DNA of 33,088 bases from a virus: positions 1 to 33,088 of IMG/VR virus record IMGVR_UViG_3300010413_002165. One strand, given 5' to 3'. The translations under genes were made by a program, and so were the position numbers. Shown here piece by piece: positions 31,656 through 33,088 of the stretch; the first letter of the stretch is position 1; the number at the start of each line of letters is the position of its first letter. The notes under the pieces were generated by a model. The model saw nothing but the letters and a program-made list of their open reading frames with translations, had not been told where the DNA came from and did not search any database.

Positions 31656-32291
31656 ATGGAACTAGAATTTGTGTTCAGGGAGGAGAAGGAACAAGTAAAT
31701 GATTATCCAGTATTCGGAAGGGAATTGCCAAGACCACCTAAAGGGAGGAGGTTATACAAGCAGACTAGGGGAAGGGATAGAGAAAAAGATTCTGCCTATT
31801 GGGTGTTTAGATTAGAAGGAAAGAGGGTAAAATATAGCCACTATGTTTGGAATACCTTCTACAAAGATGATCCTGTCGTTCCTGGTAAGGGATATGTCAT
31901 ACATCACAAAAACCATAATTCATTGGATGACAGAATATCCAATCTTGAGAAGGTTAAATTTACTAAGCATATTGGCGAACACCATAAGGGAAAGAAAGTA
32001 TCAGCAGAAACTCGTAGGAAGATATCTGAGGCTGGTAAAGGCAGAAAGCTATCTCCAGAACACAGACAGGCTATACTTGATGCCAACATCGGTAGGAAAT
32101 GTAGTACTAGTACCAAAAAGAAGATCTCGAAAAGCAATACTGGAAAGAAGAGATCTAAGGCAGTGCGTGAAGCTAAGTCCAGGGCTATGAAGGAGTATTA
32201 TAGGAGAAATCCTGATGCTAGGGAACGATCTAGACAGGCTGCTAAGAAGGCATGGAAAGATGGTGTATATGCGAATCGCACTGCCAGTTAA
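31656..32291 (+). CDS. HNH homing endonuclease with NUMOD3-like repeats
   Basis: 211 residues from ATG 31656 with AAGGAGG upstream. The N-terminal half holds the HNH core: YWVFRLEGKRVKYSHYVWNT, GYVIHHKNHNSLDDRISNLE with the catalytic His pair. The C-terminal half has three to four short DNA-binding repeats of the NUMOD3 type (ETRRKISEAGKGRKLSPEHR, then NIGRK, NTGKKRS). It is a free-standing homing enzyme set between the tail tube and chaperone genes. No flanking ribozyme signature is visible and both neighbours look complete. A separate promoter may serve it. Confidence 0.9.
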   Translation: MELEFVFREEKEQVNDYPVFGRELPRPPKGRRLYKQTRGRDREKDSAYWVFRLEGKRVKYSHYVWNTFYKDDPVVPGKGYVIHHKNHNSLDDRISNLEKVKFTKHIGEHHKGKKVSAETRRKISEAGKGRKLSPEHRQAILDANIGRKCSTSTKKKISKSNTGKKRSKAVREAKSRAMKEYYRRNPDARERSRQAAKKAWKDGVYANRTAS

Positions 32292-32351
32292 ATCAACAAC
32301 TTACGGAGTTTGGGTGCAGGATTTCTAATCCAGAACTAAGGAGGTAATTTT

Positions 32352-32705
32352 ATGGCTAGAGATTTTACTAATCTCGGTGGGGGGGAGGAGTTTACCTTTA
32401 AAGGTAAGACTTATGAAATTCCTGCTATTTCGCAGGATACATCGGAGAAATTGGCTGAGCTGTCTTCTCAAATGAATGAATTTGTGAAAGCGGAAAACTA
32501 TACAGAAGCTAATAGAATCCCCCTTACTTATGTGCTAGAGGCTATGGCAGCTAACCTGGCGGCTAAGGAACGGAAAGACCTGGAGAAAGAGCTAAGGGCT
32601 ATGCCCAAGCGGGTTCTATCCGCTATTATGACTCTAGTAGCGGGTGAGATGCAGGGTGTGGCTGAGATCCCTGAGGGTGAGGAGAAGAAGAAGGCAAAAA
32701 AATAA
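32352..32705 (+). CDS. Tail assembly chaperone, gpG-like (unshifted product)
   Basis: 117 residues from ATG 32352 behind AAGGAGG. Short beta start (LGGGEEFTFKGKTYEIP) and helical body ending EGEEKKKAKK. It ends at TAA 32703-32705 on a seven-A slippery run, so a fraction of ribosomes shift -1 into the next frame and make a longer G-T fusion. Such pairs guide tail tube polymerisation on the tape measure protein and are not in the finished virion. The probable tape measure gene follows, as expected. Confidence 0.85.
   Translation: MARDFTNLGGGEEFTFKGKTYEIPAISQDTSEKLAELSSQMNEFVKAENYTEANRIPLTYVLEAMAANLAAKERKDLEKELRAMPKRVLSAIMTLVAGEMQGVAEIPEGEEKKKAKK
32696..32702 (+). promoter_or_regulatory. Programmed -1 frameshift slippery site A AAA AAA
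   Basis: Seven A residues lie in the frame GCA AAA AAA TAA, the ideal X XXY YYZ form. After a -1 slip reading continues ATA ATA GAC CGC ATG and runs to 33014-33016, through the second chaperone frame. A double stop (TAATAG) follows the run in the unshifted frames. Confidence 0.9.
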
Positions 32706-32713
32706 TAGACCGC

Positions 32714-33016
32714 ATGACCCTGTATTTTTCCATTATGGAAGCGTCATGCGGTGGGGTCTCATACGAACTACTAGAGGGGATGCCATACGACAAATTGTCA
32801 TACCTCTCTAGAGCGGCTAGGGCCTACAACATTAGGCGGCAACTGGAGTCTATCTACAACATGTCTTTTGGATTCCATGGCGAGAAGAAAGGAGAGAACA
32901 AGCTGTGGAAGCTCCAGGAGCAGATGAGGCTTCTTCTGTTGGAGGATGCTAGGACTGACACAGAAACCCTGAAGGCAGTAAAGAAGAAGATGGCTATTAA
33001 AGCGAAGGGTAAATAA
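32714..33016 (+). CDS. Tail assembly chaperone, gpT-like extension made by -1 frameshift
   Basis: This frame joins the upstream chaperone at the slippery A run; counted from the shift it begins at 32702 and adds about 104 residues, of which those from ATG 32714 (100 residues) could also be made alone. No ribosome site precedes that ATG. The body SYELLEGMPYDKLSYLSRAA and the basic C-terminus (LKAVKKKMAIKAKGK) fit the T-part of lambda-type G-T chaperones, which binds tail tube subunits. The fused product would be about 221 residues. Confidence 0.82.
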   Translation: MTLYFSIMEASCGGVSYELLEGMPYDKLSYLSRAARAYNIRRQLESIYNMSFGFHGEKKGENKLWKLQEQMRLLLLEDARTDTETLKAVKKKMAIKAKGK

Positions 33017-33019
33017 ACT

Positions 33020-33088
33020 ATGCCTAGTGCAGGTACTATAGAAGCTAGATTAACCCTTAATGCCCAGCAGTTCGTGAAAGCTATGGAG
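33020..33088 (+). CDS. Start of probable tape measure protein (cut by window end)
   Basis: 23 codons from ATG 33020 are visible, three bases after the chaperone stop. The residues PSAGTIEARLTLNAQQFVKA are a usual tape measure N-terminus, and the position right after frameshifted chaperones is diagnostic. No ribosome site better than the GAAGGGTAAATAA context is seen, so translation may be coupled. The rest lies beyond the window. Confidence 0.75.
   Translation, partial: MPSAGTIEARLTLNAQQFVKAME

Noticed and set aside
31577-32352. Intron around the NUMOD3-type HNH gene
   Set aside because: The tail tube and chaperone genes are each complete, and no group I core elements are visible in the flanks.
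1-33088. tRNA genes, attachment sites or an origin
   Set aside because: Coding is almost continuous; no cloverleaf, long direct repeat or iteron cluster was seen in the few short gaps.

Overview
The window is a stretch of double-stranded DNA phage (or prophage) genome. It carries a siphovirus-type virion morphogenesis block read entirely on the plus strand: HK97-family portal, S78 prohead protease and HK97-fold major capsid, then head-tail connectors, a tail tube protein, frameshifted tail-assembly chaperones and the first codons of a probable tape measure. Ribosome binding sites are bacterial (AAGGAGG/GGAGG), Arg is mostly AGA/AGG and Ile often ATA, and the base composition looks moderately AT-rich. 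I cannot name the host.

Layout. 1-1723: the C-terminal part of a protein built from an almost perfect Ser8-X nonapeptide repeat, a small beta-rich protein and an HNH endonuclease. 1789-7908: candidate promoter, coiled-coil protein, portal, protease, major capsid and a probable capsid decoration protein. The capsid gene is split by a 792-nt group I intron carrying a LAGLIDADG endonuclease. Both splice sites can be placed from the P1 and P10 pairings and the restored capsid sequence GGYLVPEEF. 7928-7976: a strong intrinsic terminator. 7999-28765: a small Lys-rich protein followed by about 19 kb of tightly overlapping glycan-modification genes. These include GT-A and GT-B glycosyltransferases, a sialyltransferase-like gene, two heptosyltransferase-like genes, two sulfotransferase-like genes, a PAPS-reductase-family gene, two methyltransferases, an NAD-dependent epimerase/dehydratase, a radical SAM enzyme and a polysaccharide deacetylase. 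28774-33088: gp6-like connector, head closure, gp10-like protein, tail terminator-like protein, a Com-like zinc ribbon, tail tube, HNH endonuclease, G/GT chaperones with an A AAA AAA slippery site, and the start of a probable tape measure.

How the parts may work together. Most junctions in the cassette are ATGA, TAATG or GTGA overlaps, so it behaves as one translationally coupled operon sitting inside the virion operon. The simplest inference is that it builds a complex glycan, possibly sulfated, methylated and deacetylated, on virion proteins or on the host surface during late infection. The Ser8-X protein just upstream of the head genes is an attractive O-glycan acceptor, but nothing in the sequence proves the link.

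Mobile and unstable features are dense: four homing-endonuclease-type genes plus a homing-type domain fused to the PAPS-reductase-family gene; an HNH gene that has landed in a glycosyltransferase gene and left a 28-codon stump; and a 44-bp tandem duplication that frameshifts another glycosyltransferase. Two cassette genes lack any ATG, GTG or TTG start before their conserved N-termini. One may be reached by a -1 frameshift at a stop codon, the other by an AUA start.
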